Shown here: piece after piece, positions 1 through 6,776 of the stretch | Numbering within the stretch: the first letter of the stretch is position 1 | Layout: each line of letters opens with the position of its first letter | From: Egerieenecus merdigallinarum | Lineage (GTDB): Bacteria > Bacillota > Clostridia > Christensenellales > Aristaeellaceae | Reading direction: 5' to 3' | Assembly: GCA_018711985.1 (NCBI GenBank) | Contig: DVHS01000048.1 | Span: forward strand, 1-16,327 | DNA length: 16,327 nt | The notes under the pieces: generated by a model | What the model saw: the letters and a program-made list of their open reading frames with translations, nothing else | Told to the model about the DNA's origin: nothing | Database searches by the model: none | Translations under genes and position numbers: made by a program

Positions 1-51
1 TTTGCCAGGCATATCCATGTTTTCCCGGCAGATGCGCAGGCTAGCATCCCC

Positions 52-1170
52 TTATCCGTGCCAGAGCCGGGGGCCGTGAAGGATCTGCCCGGGCTGGCCG
101 ATGGTCTGCGCCTGCATCTCCGCCTGGACGCACAGCTCCGCCGCCTTGAAACAGTGGGCCTGGGTCATGGCGTTTTCCGTGCGGTGGAGGCAGTCCAGGA
201 TCAGCTCCCCGAAGAAGGGGAAGCCCACCTGGCCGTGCACACGGAAGTGCTGCTCCCCGTCCTGGTTCACCAGGAGCACGTGATGGCCCTCCCGTTCCTG
301 CTGCGCCAGGTCGATATACTTGCGGATCTCGATATAGCCCTGGGTGCCCAGAATAAAGGTGCGCCCATCCCCCCAGGTGCGAAGGCCATCGGGGGTAAAC
401 CAATCCACGCGGAAATAGTTGGTGGCGCCATTGGCGCCCACAATGGAGCAATCCCCGTAGTCCTCCAGCTCCGGATATTCCGGATGGGCATAGTTGGCCA
501 CGCGGCTGAACTGCACCCGCGCGTCCTCCTCCCCGGCAAAGAAGAGAAACTGCTCAATCTGATGGGAACCGATGTCGCAAAGGATGCCGCCATACTTTTC
601 CTTTTCAAAGAACCACTTGGGCCGCCCTGCCGCGCCCAGGCGGTGCGGGCCGAAGCCCGTAACGTTCAGCACCTTGCCAATGGCCCCCTGGGCAATGAGC
701 TGCCCGGCATATACGGCGCTCTCCACATGCAGGCGCTCGGAATAATAGCACATGTATTTGCGGCCCGTTTCCGCGGTGGCCTTGCGGGCGGCAGCCAGTT
801 GTTCCAGGGTGGTCAGGGGCGCCTTGTCGGTGAAATAGTCCTTGCCCGCGGCTATCACCCGCAGGCCCAGGGCGCAGCGCTGGCTGGTCACGCAGGCGCC
901 CGCCACCAGCCGCACCTCCGGGTCCTCCAGCACCTCCGCCTCGGAGCGTGCCGCCCTGGCCTGGGGATACATTTTGCAGTACTGCTCCACCTTGGCCGGG
1001 TCGGGATCGTAAATCCATTTCAGGGTGGCTCCGGCCTCCATCAGACCGTTGCACATGCCGCCAATGTGGCCGTGGTCCAGTCCCACCGCCGCAAAGACGA
1101 ATTCCCCCGGCTTGACCACCGGGGCGGGCTTGCCCTTGGGGGCGTAATGCATACCGTCACTGCTTTGCAT
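52..1170 (-). CDS. Gfo/Idh/MocA family NAD(P)-dependent oxidoreductase
   Basis: A 372-residue cytoplasmic protein of the Gfo/Idh/MocA family, which usually oxidises or reduces a hydroxyl or keto group on a sugar, inositol or related substrate using NAD(P). Residues 23-40 form the first Rossmann strand and nucleotide loop (FAAVGLDHGHIGG). The family's EKP motif appears as TDKAP, with the lysine at K116. The catalytic helix is GGILCDIGSHQIEQ, with Asp199 and His203 in the expected places. The ATG is preceded by AGAGGAGG about six bases upstream. It lies 30 bases downstream of the other oxidoreductase gene (1201-2358), so the two form one operon with this gene second. The substrate cannot be read from sequence. 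The nucleotide loop is not the classic GxGxxG, so the cofactor is less certain than the fold. Confidence 0.9.
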   Translation of the reverse strand: MQSSDGMHYAPKGKPAPVVKPGEFVFAAVGLDHGHIGGMCNGLMEAGATLKWIYDPDPAKVEQYCKMYPQARAARSEAEVLEDPEVRLVAGACVTSQRCALGLRVIAAGKDYFTDKAPLTTLEQLAAARKATAETGRKYMCYYSERLHVESAVYAGQLIAQGAIGKVLNVTGFGPHRLGAAGRPKWFFEKEKYGGILCDIGSHQIEQFLFFAGEEDARVQFSRVANYAHPEYPELEDYGDCSIVGANGATNYFRVDWFTPDGLRTWGDGRTFILGTQGYIEIRKYIDLAQQEREGHHVLLVNQDGEQHFRVHGQVGFPFFGELILDCLHRTENAMTQAHCFKAAELCVQAEMQAQTIGQPGQILHGPRLWHG

Positions 1171-1200
1171 GGTGATCCTCCTCTGTATAATAAAATTCTT

Positions 1201-2358
1201 TCAGCGCGTGAAGTAATTTCCCGGGAGCACCGCGTTTTCCCCCAGGTCCGCCAGGCTGGCGCTCTTTTCATAAAAATGGGGCGCATGGGCCTGAATGCCC
1301 GCCACGGTATAGAAGGGGTCTTCCGGCGTGAGGGGCAGCTGCACGGGCTGCCGGGTGGCGCCTGCCTTGTAGATGGCGGTAATCAGCTCAATGGTCCTCC
1401 GGCCGTCCTCCCCGGTGATGGCGGGAGTGGTCCCGCCCTGCTCCAGGCAGGTGAGCACGTTGTCAATCTGCGCGGTATGGCCCTCGTAGGGCAGGGCGGG
1501 CTGGGCCGCATAGAGGCGGTTCAGCTGTTCCTCCAGTTCCGGGTCCTCCCTGGGGAAGCCGGTGGGAAGGCTTTGGGAAGCATATACCTGATGCGGCACG
1601 GCAATGCAGGCCTTTTCGCACTGCGCAGTCAGCGCCTGGCGCTCCCCGTGATGCACCACCGAGGCCGTCACCGTGGCCATGGCGGAGGGATACCGCAGCA
1701 CGGACACGGAGAGGTCTTCCACCTCCGCATTGTCATGGGCCACGTTACCCAATACGCTGACCACCTCCTGGGGCAGGCCCATCATCCAGCACAGCATGTC
1801 GATGTGATGGACGGCGTGGTTCAGGGTGCAGCCGCCGCCTTCCTTTGCCCAGGTGCCCCGCCACCACATGTCGTAATAGCAGTGCCCCCGCCACCAGAAG
1901 GAATCCACCTGGAAATGCTTTACCGGCCCGGCCAGGCCGCTGTCCAACAGGGCCTTGAAGGCGGCGATGGGGGTGCGGAAGCGGTTTTGCGCAATGGAGG
2001 AAAACAGTTTTCCGCTCTCCCGGGCCGCGGCCAGCACCTGGTCGCATTCCTCCAGGGAAGCCGCCATGGGCTTTTCGCACAGCACGTTCATGCCCGCCCG
2101 CAGGCAGTTCACGGAAATTTCCGCATGTACATAGGGCGGGGTGCAAATGTCCACCAGGTCGATGTCCCGGCGGTCCAGCAGCAGGTGATGGTCGTCCAGA
2201 ATGTCGCAAGAGATGCCGTACTCCTCGGCGCGCTTCCGGGCTTTTTCGGGCACAATATCCACCAGGGCAACGATCCGGCACCGCTCCGGAAAGGTCAGGT
2301 ATGCCTGGATGTGCGCCGCGGAAATGCCGCCCAGGCCCACAATGGCCACACGAATCAT
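1201..2358 (-). CDS. Gfo/Idh/MocA family NAD(P)-dependent oxidoreductase
   Basis: A 385-residue second member of the Gfo/Idh/MocA family and first gene of the minus-strand operon. It opens with a clean Rossmann motif (VAIVGLGGIS, residues 4-13) and has the canonical CEKPMA with Lys96. The active-site segment is GGGCTLNHAVHHID: the family histidine is His184, but the usual Asp four residues earlier is Asn180. The start ATG follows GAGAGGAAA. The protein is only distantly like its downstream neighbour, so the pair is not a recent duplication; such pairs often act in one sugar-conversion route (oxidation then reduction), which is inference here. Substrate is unknown. The regulatory gap up to spoVAA holds phased repeats that may control this operon. 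Confidence 0.92.
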   Translation of the reverse strand: MIRVAIVGLGGISAAHIQAYLTFPERCRIVALVDIVPEKARKRAEEYGISCDILDDHHLLLDRRDIDLVDICTPPYVHAEISVNCLRAGMNVLCEKPMAASLEECDQVLAAARESGKLFSSIAQNRFRTPIAAFKALLDSGLAGPVKHFQVDSFWWRGHCYYDMWWRGTWAKEGGGCTLNHAVHHIDMLCWMMGLPQEVVSVLGNVAHDNAEVEDLSVSVLRYPSAMATVTASVVHHGERQALTAQCEKACIAVPHQVYASQSLPTGFPREDPELEEQLNRLYAAQPALPYEGHTAQIDNVLTCLEQGGTTPAITGEDGRRTIELITAIYKAGATRQPVQLPLTPEDPFYTVAGIQAHAPHFYEKSASLADLGENAVLPGNYFTR

Positions 2359-2453
2359 CGCAAGTTTCCTCTCATTTTCTCCCCCGGCCGCCGTGTCCGC
2401 AGCGGGGGCGTGTCTGTGTAATTACAAGCTTACCAATTTCTGCCCCGGAATGC

Positions 2454-2502
2454 CATTGCAAATCGCACTTGATACATTGCAAAATGCATCATTATCCATT
2501 GC
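2454..2502. repeat. Three phased CATTGC repeats, possible operator
   Basis: CATTGC occurs at 2454-2459, 2475-2480 and 2497-2502. The first two copies extend to CATTGCAAA. The start-to-start distances are 21 and 22 bp, about two helical turns, so all copies face the same side of the DNA. Direct repeats of about 21 bp are typical of AraC/XylS-family operators. They lie in the 270-bp gap between the divergent oxidoreductase operon (starting at 2358) and spoVAA (2629). No matching regulator is in the window. I see no convincing sigma-A promoter for the minus-strand operon, which would fit an activator-dependent promoter. A 6-bp inverted repeat (CCCCCG/CGGGGG, 2381-2408) lies between the repeats and the oxidoreductase start. 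Confidence 0.5.
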
Positions 2503-2572
2503 CCCGCGCGCAGAGCGTCCGGGGCAGCCGCCTTGCGTGGACTTTGGCCAGCTGCGTTTTTTTGAAAAGCAT

Positions 2573-2602
2573 GCAAGAAAAAGTTCGTGACTGCGCATAC
2601 TG
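2573..2602 (+). promoter_or_regulatory. Candidate sigma-G-type promoter for the spoVA operon
   Basis: CATACTG (2596-2602) matches the sigma-G -10 consensus CATWHTA at six of seven positions. GCAAG (2573-2577), 18 bp upstream, matches the -35 consensus GHATR at four of five. The spoVA operon of Bacillus subtilis is transcribed by sigma-G in the forespore, so such a promoter is expected. It would give a very short leader before the AAGGAGG at 2614-2620. The match is partial, so this is tentative. Confidence 0.33.
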
Positions 2603-2628
2603 AAGATACGCGCAAGGAGGCGGAAGCG

Positions 2629-3198
2629 GTGATTATCTGTCAAATGAATCCGCGGATCAAGGTAAGCATGGAGGCGGAGGTCTATCTGTGCCAGGTGGCG
2701 CAGGTGGATGGTCCGCCCGGCGCCACTTTCCGCCTGCCGCTGCACTGTCCCAAGCAACCGGGCGTATGGAAAATTTCAGCCCTGGACGCCGCACGGGCGC
2801 TGCACCGGGCGCACCCCGGGGAAGAGATCATGCTCCTGGGCCCGGACACCTGCTATGTGCACCGGGTTCATGTGAACCGGCCGGACCCCTTCAAGTGGCT
2901 GCGAACGGTGGGGGCATTTTCGGTGCTGTTTTTCGGCAGCGTGCTGGGGCTGGCCTGGTTCCACAGCGACGTGGACATGCCCCGGGCCCTGGCCATGCTT
3001 TTTTCGCTGCTCACCGGTTCCCCGCCGGAGGACAGCCGCTGGATCACCCTGCCCTATGTGGTGGGGGTGGCCCTGGGCGTGTGCGTGTTCTACGCCATTC
3101 CCCGCAAAAACGCCGTAACCCCCCTGGAGGTGAAGCTCACCGAATATCAGGGGGACATGGAGCAAACGGAGGCCAAGGACACCCATGAATCTACGTGA
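2629..3198 (+). CDS. spoVAA: Stage V sporulation protein AA (SpoVAA)
   Basis: First gene of the spoVA operon, about 189 residues (B. subtilis SpoVAA is about 206). The operon is made in the forespore, where its products form the channel complex that takes up dipicolinic acid and releases it at germination. Residues 1 to about 85 form the soluble N-terminal domain. Two membrane segments follow, around GAFSVLFFGSVLGLAWF and YVVGVALGVCVFYAI, separated by a loop that begins HSDVDM, a pattern I associate with SpoVAA. I chose the GTG at 2629 because AAGGAGG (2614-2620) stands eight bases before it; the in-frame GTG at 2587 would place that sequence inside the coding region. The end overlaps spoVAB by 14 bases. 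Confidence 0.87.
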   Translation: MIICQMNPRIKVSMEAEVYLCQVAQVDGPPGATFRLPLHCPKQPGVWKISALDAARALHRAHPGEEIMLLGPDTCYVHRVHVNRPDPFKWLRTVGAFSVLFFGSVLGLAWFHSDVDMPRALAMLFSLLTGSPPEDSRWITLPYVVGVALGVCVFYAIPRKNAVTPLEVKLTEYQGDMEQTEAKDTHEST

Positions 3199-3601
3199 CC
3201 TGGCAGGGATACCCCTGGGACTGGTGGCCGGCGCGGCCATGTCCGTGGCGGTGAGCTGCGCCTGGGCGGTGCTGCACCTGCCCGCCCGGCTGCAGGACAT
3301 GTTCCAGGCGGGCTCACCCCGGCTGTTTTCCCTGGCGCTGCTGCTGGGGCTGCTGGGCGCTTCCCTGGGGCTGACCCCCGGGCTGACCCTGAAGCTGCCG
3401 GTCTGGGCGGGGAGCCTGGGGGTGCTATTGGCCGGGGTGTTTGTGGGCATGCTGGCCAGCGCGCTGGAAAAAATCCTGGAGGTGGCCCCGGTGCTGCTCC
3501 GGCGCTTTCATATCATGGATGAATCAGCGGGCATCCGTTGGGTTATGCTGGTGGGGAAGACGGTGGGCGCCCTGCTGGGGTGCCTGCTATATACCCTATA
3601 A
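3185..3601 (+). CDS. spoVAB: Stage V sporulation protein AB (SpoVAB)
   Basis: A 138-residue integral membrane protein, close to the length of B. subtilis SpoVAB. It is strongly hydrophobic, with segments near residues 7-30, 44-66, 72-95 and 115-136. The loop EKILEVAPVLLRRFHI before the last segment fits the family. It belongs to the forespore-membrane SpoVA complex for dipicolinic acid transport. Its start overlaps the end of spoVAA by 14 bases, implying translational coupling; GGAGG near 3168 lies inside spoVAA. A possible small gene begins 20 bases after its stop. Confidence 0.87.
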   Translation: MNLRDLAGIPLGLVAGAAMSVAVSCAWAVLHLPARLQDMFQAGSPRLFSLALLLGLLGASLGLTPGLTLKLPVWAGSLGVLLAGVFVGMLASALEKILEVAPVLLRRFHIMDESAGIRWVMLVGKTVGALLGCLLYTL

Positions 3602-3621
3602 AAAGAAGGAGGCGACGCCGG

Positions 3622-3768
3622 ATGAAGCGGCGCTTTACCGGTCCCATATTCGCCCTGACCCTGCAACCGCGGCCCGGCCAGCGGGAGATTCGCTTCCGGC
3701 CGGGCGCACCCCGGGAGATGGGCCGTCCCCGGCAACAAGCAGACTGCAAGGAGGAAAGCCATGTTTGA
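3622..3768 (+). CDS. Possible small gene (48 aa) between spoVAB and spoVAC
   Basis: A 48-codon frame beginning MKRRFTGPIF and ending CKEESHV, basic and rich in Arg and Pro, with no membrane segment and no family I recognise. In its favour: a full AAGGAGG (3606-3612) nine bases before the ATG, third codon positions that are about 73% G or C (35 of 48), and a stop codon that overlaps the first codons of spoVAC by eight bases, a classic coupling arrangement. Against: it has no known counterpart in the operon, and spoVAC has its own strong ribosome binding site at 3748-3754. It may be a real small protein, a coupling leader, or a chance frame in a 159-bp gap. Confidence 0.42.
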   Translation: MKRRFTGPIFALTLQPRPGQREIRFRPGAPREMGRPRQQADCKEESHV

Positions 3769-4237
3769 CAAAAACGCCAAGCCAAGCCCCCAGCGGCAAC
3801 AGCAGCTGGACAAGTACCGCCAGCTTGTGGATCGCTTCAGCCCCAAGTCCAACTTCAGCCAGGGGCTTCTGCGCGCCTTTTGGGTGGGCGGAACCATCTG
3901 CGCCCTGGGGCAGGGGCTTACGGAAATCGGCCGCACCTGGCTGCAAATGAGCAACCAGGCGGCAAGCACCTTCTGCTCCACGGCGCTGGTGTTTCTCACC
4001 GCGCTGCTCACGGGCATCGGCGTGTTTGACCGCATCGGCCAGTACGCAGGAGCCGGGGCCTTTGTGCCCATCTCCGGGTTTGCCAACGCCATGGTGTCCC
4101 CGGCCATGGAGTTCCGCCGGGAGGGCATGGTGCTGGGCCTGGGCGCAAAGCTGTTTACCCTGGCCGGTCCGGTATTGGTCTGGGGCGTATCGGCGTCGGT
4201 GATTGCGGGGCTGGTCTACGCCCTGTGGCCCATGTAA
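3761..4237 (+). CDS. spoVAC: Stage V sporulation protein AC (SpoVAC)
   Basis: A 158-residue multi-pass membrane protein of the SpoVAC/SpoVAEb family. A soluble N-terminus of about 35 residues contains YRQLVDRFSPKSN. Membrane segments follow, around GLLRAFWVGGTICALGQGL, FCSTALVFLTALLTGIGVF and the C-terminal LAGPVLVWGVSASVIAGLVYAL. The signature GQYAGAGAFVPISGFANAM is intact. SpoVAC is the proposed mechanosensitive pore of the dipicolinic acid channel. AAGGAGG at 3748-3754 lies six bases before the ATG. The next gene, spoVAD, starts 13 bases after the stop. Confidence 0.95.
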   Translation: MFDKNAKPSPQRQQQLDKYRQLVDRFSPKSNFSQGLLRAFWVGGTICALGQGLTEIGRTWLQMSNQAASTFCSTALVFLTALLTGIGVFDRIGQYAGAGAFVPISGFANAMVSPAMEFRREGMVLGLGAKLFTLAGPVLVWGVSASVIAGLVYALWPM

Positions 4238-4250
4238 GGGGGTGTTCACC

Positions 4251-5282
4251 ATGAGCAAACGACTGGGACGCAATACGGTGGTGCTTTCCAACCGGCCCGC
4301 CATTATCGCCGGCGCGGCGCTGGCCGGGAAAAAGGAAGGGGAAGGCCCCCTGGGGCAGCTCTATGATGCCGTGGTACCCGATGACCTGTTCGGGGAGGAA
4401 AGCTGGGAAAAGGCGGAGCAGCATTTCTTCTATACCGCCGCCGCCACCTGCCTGAACAAGGCGGGCGTCACGCCCCAGGAGGTGGACGTGCTGTTAGGTG
4501 GTGACCTGCTCAACCAGATCATGGCGGCTTCCATGGCCGCCAGGGAGCTGGGCACGCCCTTCCTGGGCCTGTACGGGGCCTGCTCCACCATGGCGGAAAG
4601 CCTGTGCGTGGGCGCCATGCTGGTGGATGGCGGGCACATGCGCAACGCCCTGTGTGCCGCCAGCAGCCACTTCTGTACCGCCGAGCGTCAGTACCGCTTT
4701 CCCCTGGAATACGGTTCCCAGCGCACCCCCACCGCCCAGTGGACGGTTACGGGGGCGGGGGCGGCGCTGATTTCCGCCGAGGTCAACTTCAAGCCCCTGG
4801 CCCGGTGCGCCATGGTTACCGTGGGCACGGTGACGGACATGGGCATCGCCGATGCCAACAACATGGGCGCCGCCATGGCCCCCGCCGCCGCGGATACCCT
4901 GCGCCGTCACTTTGCGGACACGGGCCGCCGGGCGGAGGATTACGACCTCATCATTACCGGCGACCTGGGCAAGGTGGGGCACGACCTTATGCTGGAGCTG
5001 ATGCAGGAGCAGGGCATGCCCCTGATCCCTTCCCGGTACATGGATTGCGGGCTGGAGGTATACGCCCCCGAGCAGGAGGTCCACGCAGGCGGCAGCGGGT
5101 GTGGCTGTTCCGCGGTGGTGCTGGGAAGCCTGATCTGGAAAAAATTCCAGGCCAGGGAAGTAAAGCGGGTACTGTTCATGGCCACGGGCGCGCTCCTCTC
5201 CACCACTTCCAGCCAACAGGGGGAGACCATTCCCGGCATTGCCCATGCCATTGTGTTGGAGGCGGATGATCTATGCAGATAG
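4251..5282 (+). CDS. spoVAD: Stage V sporulation protein AD (SpoVAD)
   Basis: A 343-residue soluble protein with a thiolase/ketoacyl-synthase fold. SpoVAD binds dipicolinic acid and sits on the forespore inner membrane with the other SpoVA proteins; it is thought not to be a condensing enzyme. The segment GLYGACSTMAES carries Cys111 at the thiolase nucleophile position. Other conserved blocks are FYTAAATCLNKAG, VDVLLGGDLLNQI, TVGTVTDMGI and HAGGSGCGCSA. I chose the ATG at 4251 because it gives the family N-terminus (MSKRLGRNTVVLSNRP) and follows AAGGGGG; the in-frame ATG at 4203 lies inside spoVAC. The end overlaps spoVAE by 10 bases. Confidence 0.95.
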   Translation: MSKRLGRNTVVLSNRPAIIAGAALAGKKEGEGPLGQLYDAVVPDDLFGEESWEKAEQHFFYTAAATCLNKAGVTPQEVDVLLGGDLLNQIMAASMAARELGTPFLGLYGACSTMAESLCVGAMLVDGGHMRNALCAASSHFCTAERQYRFPLEYGSQRTPTAQWTVTGAGAALISAEVNFKPLARCAMVTVGTVTDMGIADANNMGAAMAPAAADTLRRHFADTGRRAEDYDLIITGDLGKVGHDLMLELMQEQGMPLIPSRYMDCGLEVYAPEQEVHAGGSGCGCSAVVLGSLIWKKFQAREVKRVLFMATGALLSTTSSQQGETIPGIAHAIVLEADDLCR

Positions 5283-5638
5283 TCTGGGGCCTGATAAAGG
5301 CTTTTCTGGTGGGCGGTGCCCTTTGCGTGGTGGGCGAGGCGCTGGTGCTCAAGACCAAGCTGACCCCGGCCCGCATCCTGGTGGGCTACGTGGTCACGGG
5401 GGTGATCCTCAGCGCGGTGGGCATCTATGGGCCCTTTGCCACCTTTGCGGGCGCAGGCGCCACCGTGCCCCTCACGGGCTTCGGGCATGCGCTGTATACC
5501 GGGGTCAAGCACGCCGTGGAAGAAATCGGGATCATGGGCGCGTTCACCGGAGGGCTCACCTCCACCTCCGCGGGCATTGCGGCGGCCATCTTCTTTGGAA
5601 CCCTGACGGCGCTGGTCTTTAAGCCCAGGTCCAAATAA
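5273..5638 (+). CDS. spoVAE: Stage V sporulation protein AE (SpoVAEb)
   Basis: A 121-residue membrane protein related to SpoVAC and the last gene of the operon. It shares the SpoVAC signature as GPFATFAGAGATVPLTGFGHAL. Hydrophobic segments cover roughly residues 3-24, 32-62 and 90-116. It matches the SpoVAEb type; no separate SpoVAEa gene and no spoVAF are present. It starts inside the end of spoVAD, with GGAGG at 5258-5262 ten bases before its ATG, so it is probably translationally coupled. It converges on the phosphoesterase gene at 5788. Confidence 0.93.
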   Translation: MQIVWGLIKAFLVGGALCVVGEALVLKTKLTPARILVGYVVTGVILSAVGIYGPFATFAGAGATVPLTGFGHALYTGVKHAVEEIGIMGAFTGGLTSTSAGIAAAIFFGTLTALVFKPRSK

Positions 5639-5656
5639 AAAATAAGAAAATTTTCT

Positions 5657-5724
5657 AAAAAAATGAACAGCACCCCATTTGTTAGACAGTATGGTATACT
5701 GAATAACAAGTGGGGTGCTGTTCA
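5657..5724 (-). terminator. Rho-independent terminator for the phosphoesterase gene
   Basis: On the minus strand the long hairpin at 5664-5724 is followed directly by A and seven T (complement of the A-run at 5657-5663). This is a textbook intrinsic terminator 64 bases past the phosphoesterase stop. In the plus direction the hairpin could also stop spoVA transcripts, but the nearest T-run (5743-5749) is too far away to be typical. Confidence 0.75.
5664..5724. repeat. 61-bp near-perfect palindrome with IS150-like ends
   Basis: The two halves (5664-5692 and 5696-5724) are inverted copies around a 3-base centre. Of 29 positions, 26 are Watson-Crick pairs, one is a G-T pair and two are mismatches. 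The outer 14 bp (TGAACAGCACCCCA) are perfect. Reading inward from the left, GTTAGACA follows, which from memory resembles the termini of IS150-group IS3-family elements. That suggests a tiny non-autonomous element or a head-to-head remnant. No target duplication is visible. Its location between convergent genes also suits a terminator role (separate entry). Confidence 0.8.
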
Positions 5725-5787
5725 ATTCATGAGCCTGTTCTCTTTTTTTATCATTCCGCAGCAAGAGCATCCTCCTGGTCCCAGCCC

Positions 5788-6663
5788 TCAGCTTCCATGC
5801 CGTATGGTAATCAGATGGATTTGCGGCTGCGCAAACAGCCGTATCGGCAGCCCCGAGGTGCCCACGCCATTGCTCACCAGCATGTACGCGCGGTTGGCCT
5901 CGTACCAGCCCCGCCAGTACCGGCCGCTGGTGCGGGCAGACTCCAAAATGGGCTGCCCCAGCAGCGTTACCTGTCCGCCGTGGGTGTGACCACACAGGGC
6001 CAGGTCAAACCATCCCTTGTCCCCGTCCCGGTCCCGGGCATCCAGCGCCTTGCCCAGAATGGCCGGGGAATGGCTGAGGAATATCACATAGTCATTCCGG
6101 TCCACCTGCGCGGCCACGCCCTCCAGGTCGGGCCAGCCGTTGTCCACGTCGTCAATACCGGCCAGGTAGATGTAATCCGTGCCGATTTTCAACCGGTTTA
6201 CGCTGTTGACCAGGGGCACAATGCCCGCATCGTACATGGCCTGCTGCAAGGCTTCCAGGTTGTTTTCCGGGGCGGTGCGGTCATGGTTGCCCACCACTGC
6301 GGCGGTGAGGTAGCGGGCATGAAAGGAAGGGGCGCTTTGGAAAAACGCAATGGCCTCCTCCGAGGTGTTGGCATAATCGCCTCCCAGCAGAATAATATCC
6401 GGGTTCAGGCTGTTGATTCGCGTCACCAGGCTGCGCACCCGTCCCTGGGAAAAATAAGCGCCCTGGTGGATGTCGCTGACATAGACAATTTTGAGCTGCC
6501 CCACGTCCTCCGGCAGGTCGGCGGACGTCAGGGTAACGGACTCCGTCTCCAGCAGAAACGGCTCCAGGAACGGATAAGCCAGCATCAGCAGCGCCAGGCA
6601 GCAGAGGATAACAAAAAGGAAGTGAAATCGGGACCTGGCCTTGTGCCTTCCGCGGTAGCCCAT
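5788..6663 (-). CDS. Membrane-anchored metallophosphoesterase (YkuE-like)
   Basis: A 291-residue calcineurin-like metallophosphoesterase. Residues 13-38 are one N-terminal membrane anchor after a basic start (GRHKARSR), so the catalytic domain is probably outside the membrane. All metal-binding motifs are present: DIH (Asp64, His66), GGDY (Asp96), GNHD (125-128), His198 in LSHSP, and GHTHGGQ (225-231). The pattern matches YkuE/YaeI-type phosphodiesterases acting on lipid or cell-envelope phosphates; the substrate is not known. I chose the ATG at 6663 because AAGGAGG precedes it by eight bases; longer upstream frames would cross the promoter region. The gene is alone, with its own promoter and terminator. 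Confidence 0.92.
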   Translation of the reverse strand: MGYRGRHKARSRFHFLFVILCCLALLMLAYPFLEPFLLETESVTLTSADLPEDVGQLKIVYVSDIHQGAYFSQGRVRSLVTRINSLNPDIILLGGDYANTSEEAIAFFQSAPSFHARYLTAAVVGNHDRTAPENNLEALQQAMYDAGIVPLVNSVNRLKIGTDYIYLAGIDDVDNGWPDLEGVAAQVDRNDYVIFLSHSPAILGKALDARDRDGDKGWFDLALCGHTHGGQVTLLGQPILESARTSGRYWRGWYEANRAYMLVSNGVGTSGLPIRLFAQPQIHLITIRHGS

Positions 6664-6710
6664 GGGCAATTCCTCCTTCCCGGCACGGGGCGAAAATTCG
6701 CGGGCCACGC

Positions 6711-6739
6711 TTGACGCTCCCGCCCTGACATTGTACACT
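6711..6739 (+). promoter_or_regulatory. Sigma-A-like promoter for the flavoredoxin gene cluster
   Basis: TTGACG (6711-6716) and TACACT (6734-6739) are separated by 17 bp, five of six and four of six to consensus. The predicted start is near 6746, about 30 bases before the flavoredoxin ATG. It overlaps the minus-strand promoter, so the two probably compete. It may also drive the downstream pectin genes, since no other promoter is obvious before 7423. Confidence 0.58.
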
Positions 6740-6759
6740 AGAGCCATAGGTTCTGGCAA
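6730..6759 (-). promoter_or_regulatory. Sigma-A-like promoter for the phosphoesterase gene
   Basis: On the minus strand, TTGCCA (6759-6754, five of six to TTGACA) is followed after 18 bp by TACAAT (6735-6730, five of six to TATAAT). The predicted start is near 6723, about 60 bases before the gene. Its -10 shares bases 6734-6735 with the opposing promoter's -10. Confidence 0.6.
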
Positions 6760-6776
6760 GAAAGGAAGGAATATCC

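Noticed and set aside
1..51. Start of a further minus-strand gene at the left edge
   Set aside because: Short ATG frames leave the window here, but there is no clear ribosome binding site and too little sequence to judge.
58..2421. A 787-codon plus-strand open frame opposite the two oxidoreductase genes
   Set aside because: Its translation has no recognisable domain, and the opposite strand encodes two clear enzymes. Long antisense frames are expected in GC-rich coding DNA.
2422..2757. Minus-strand 111-codon frame before spoVAA
   Set aside because: It overlaps the spoVAA start and operator repeats, has no domain, and no ribosome binding site I would trust.
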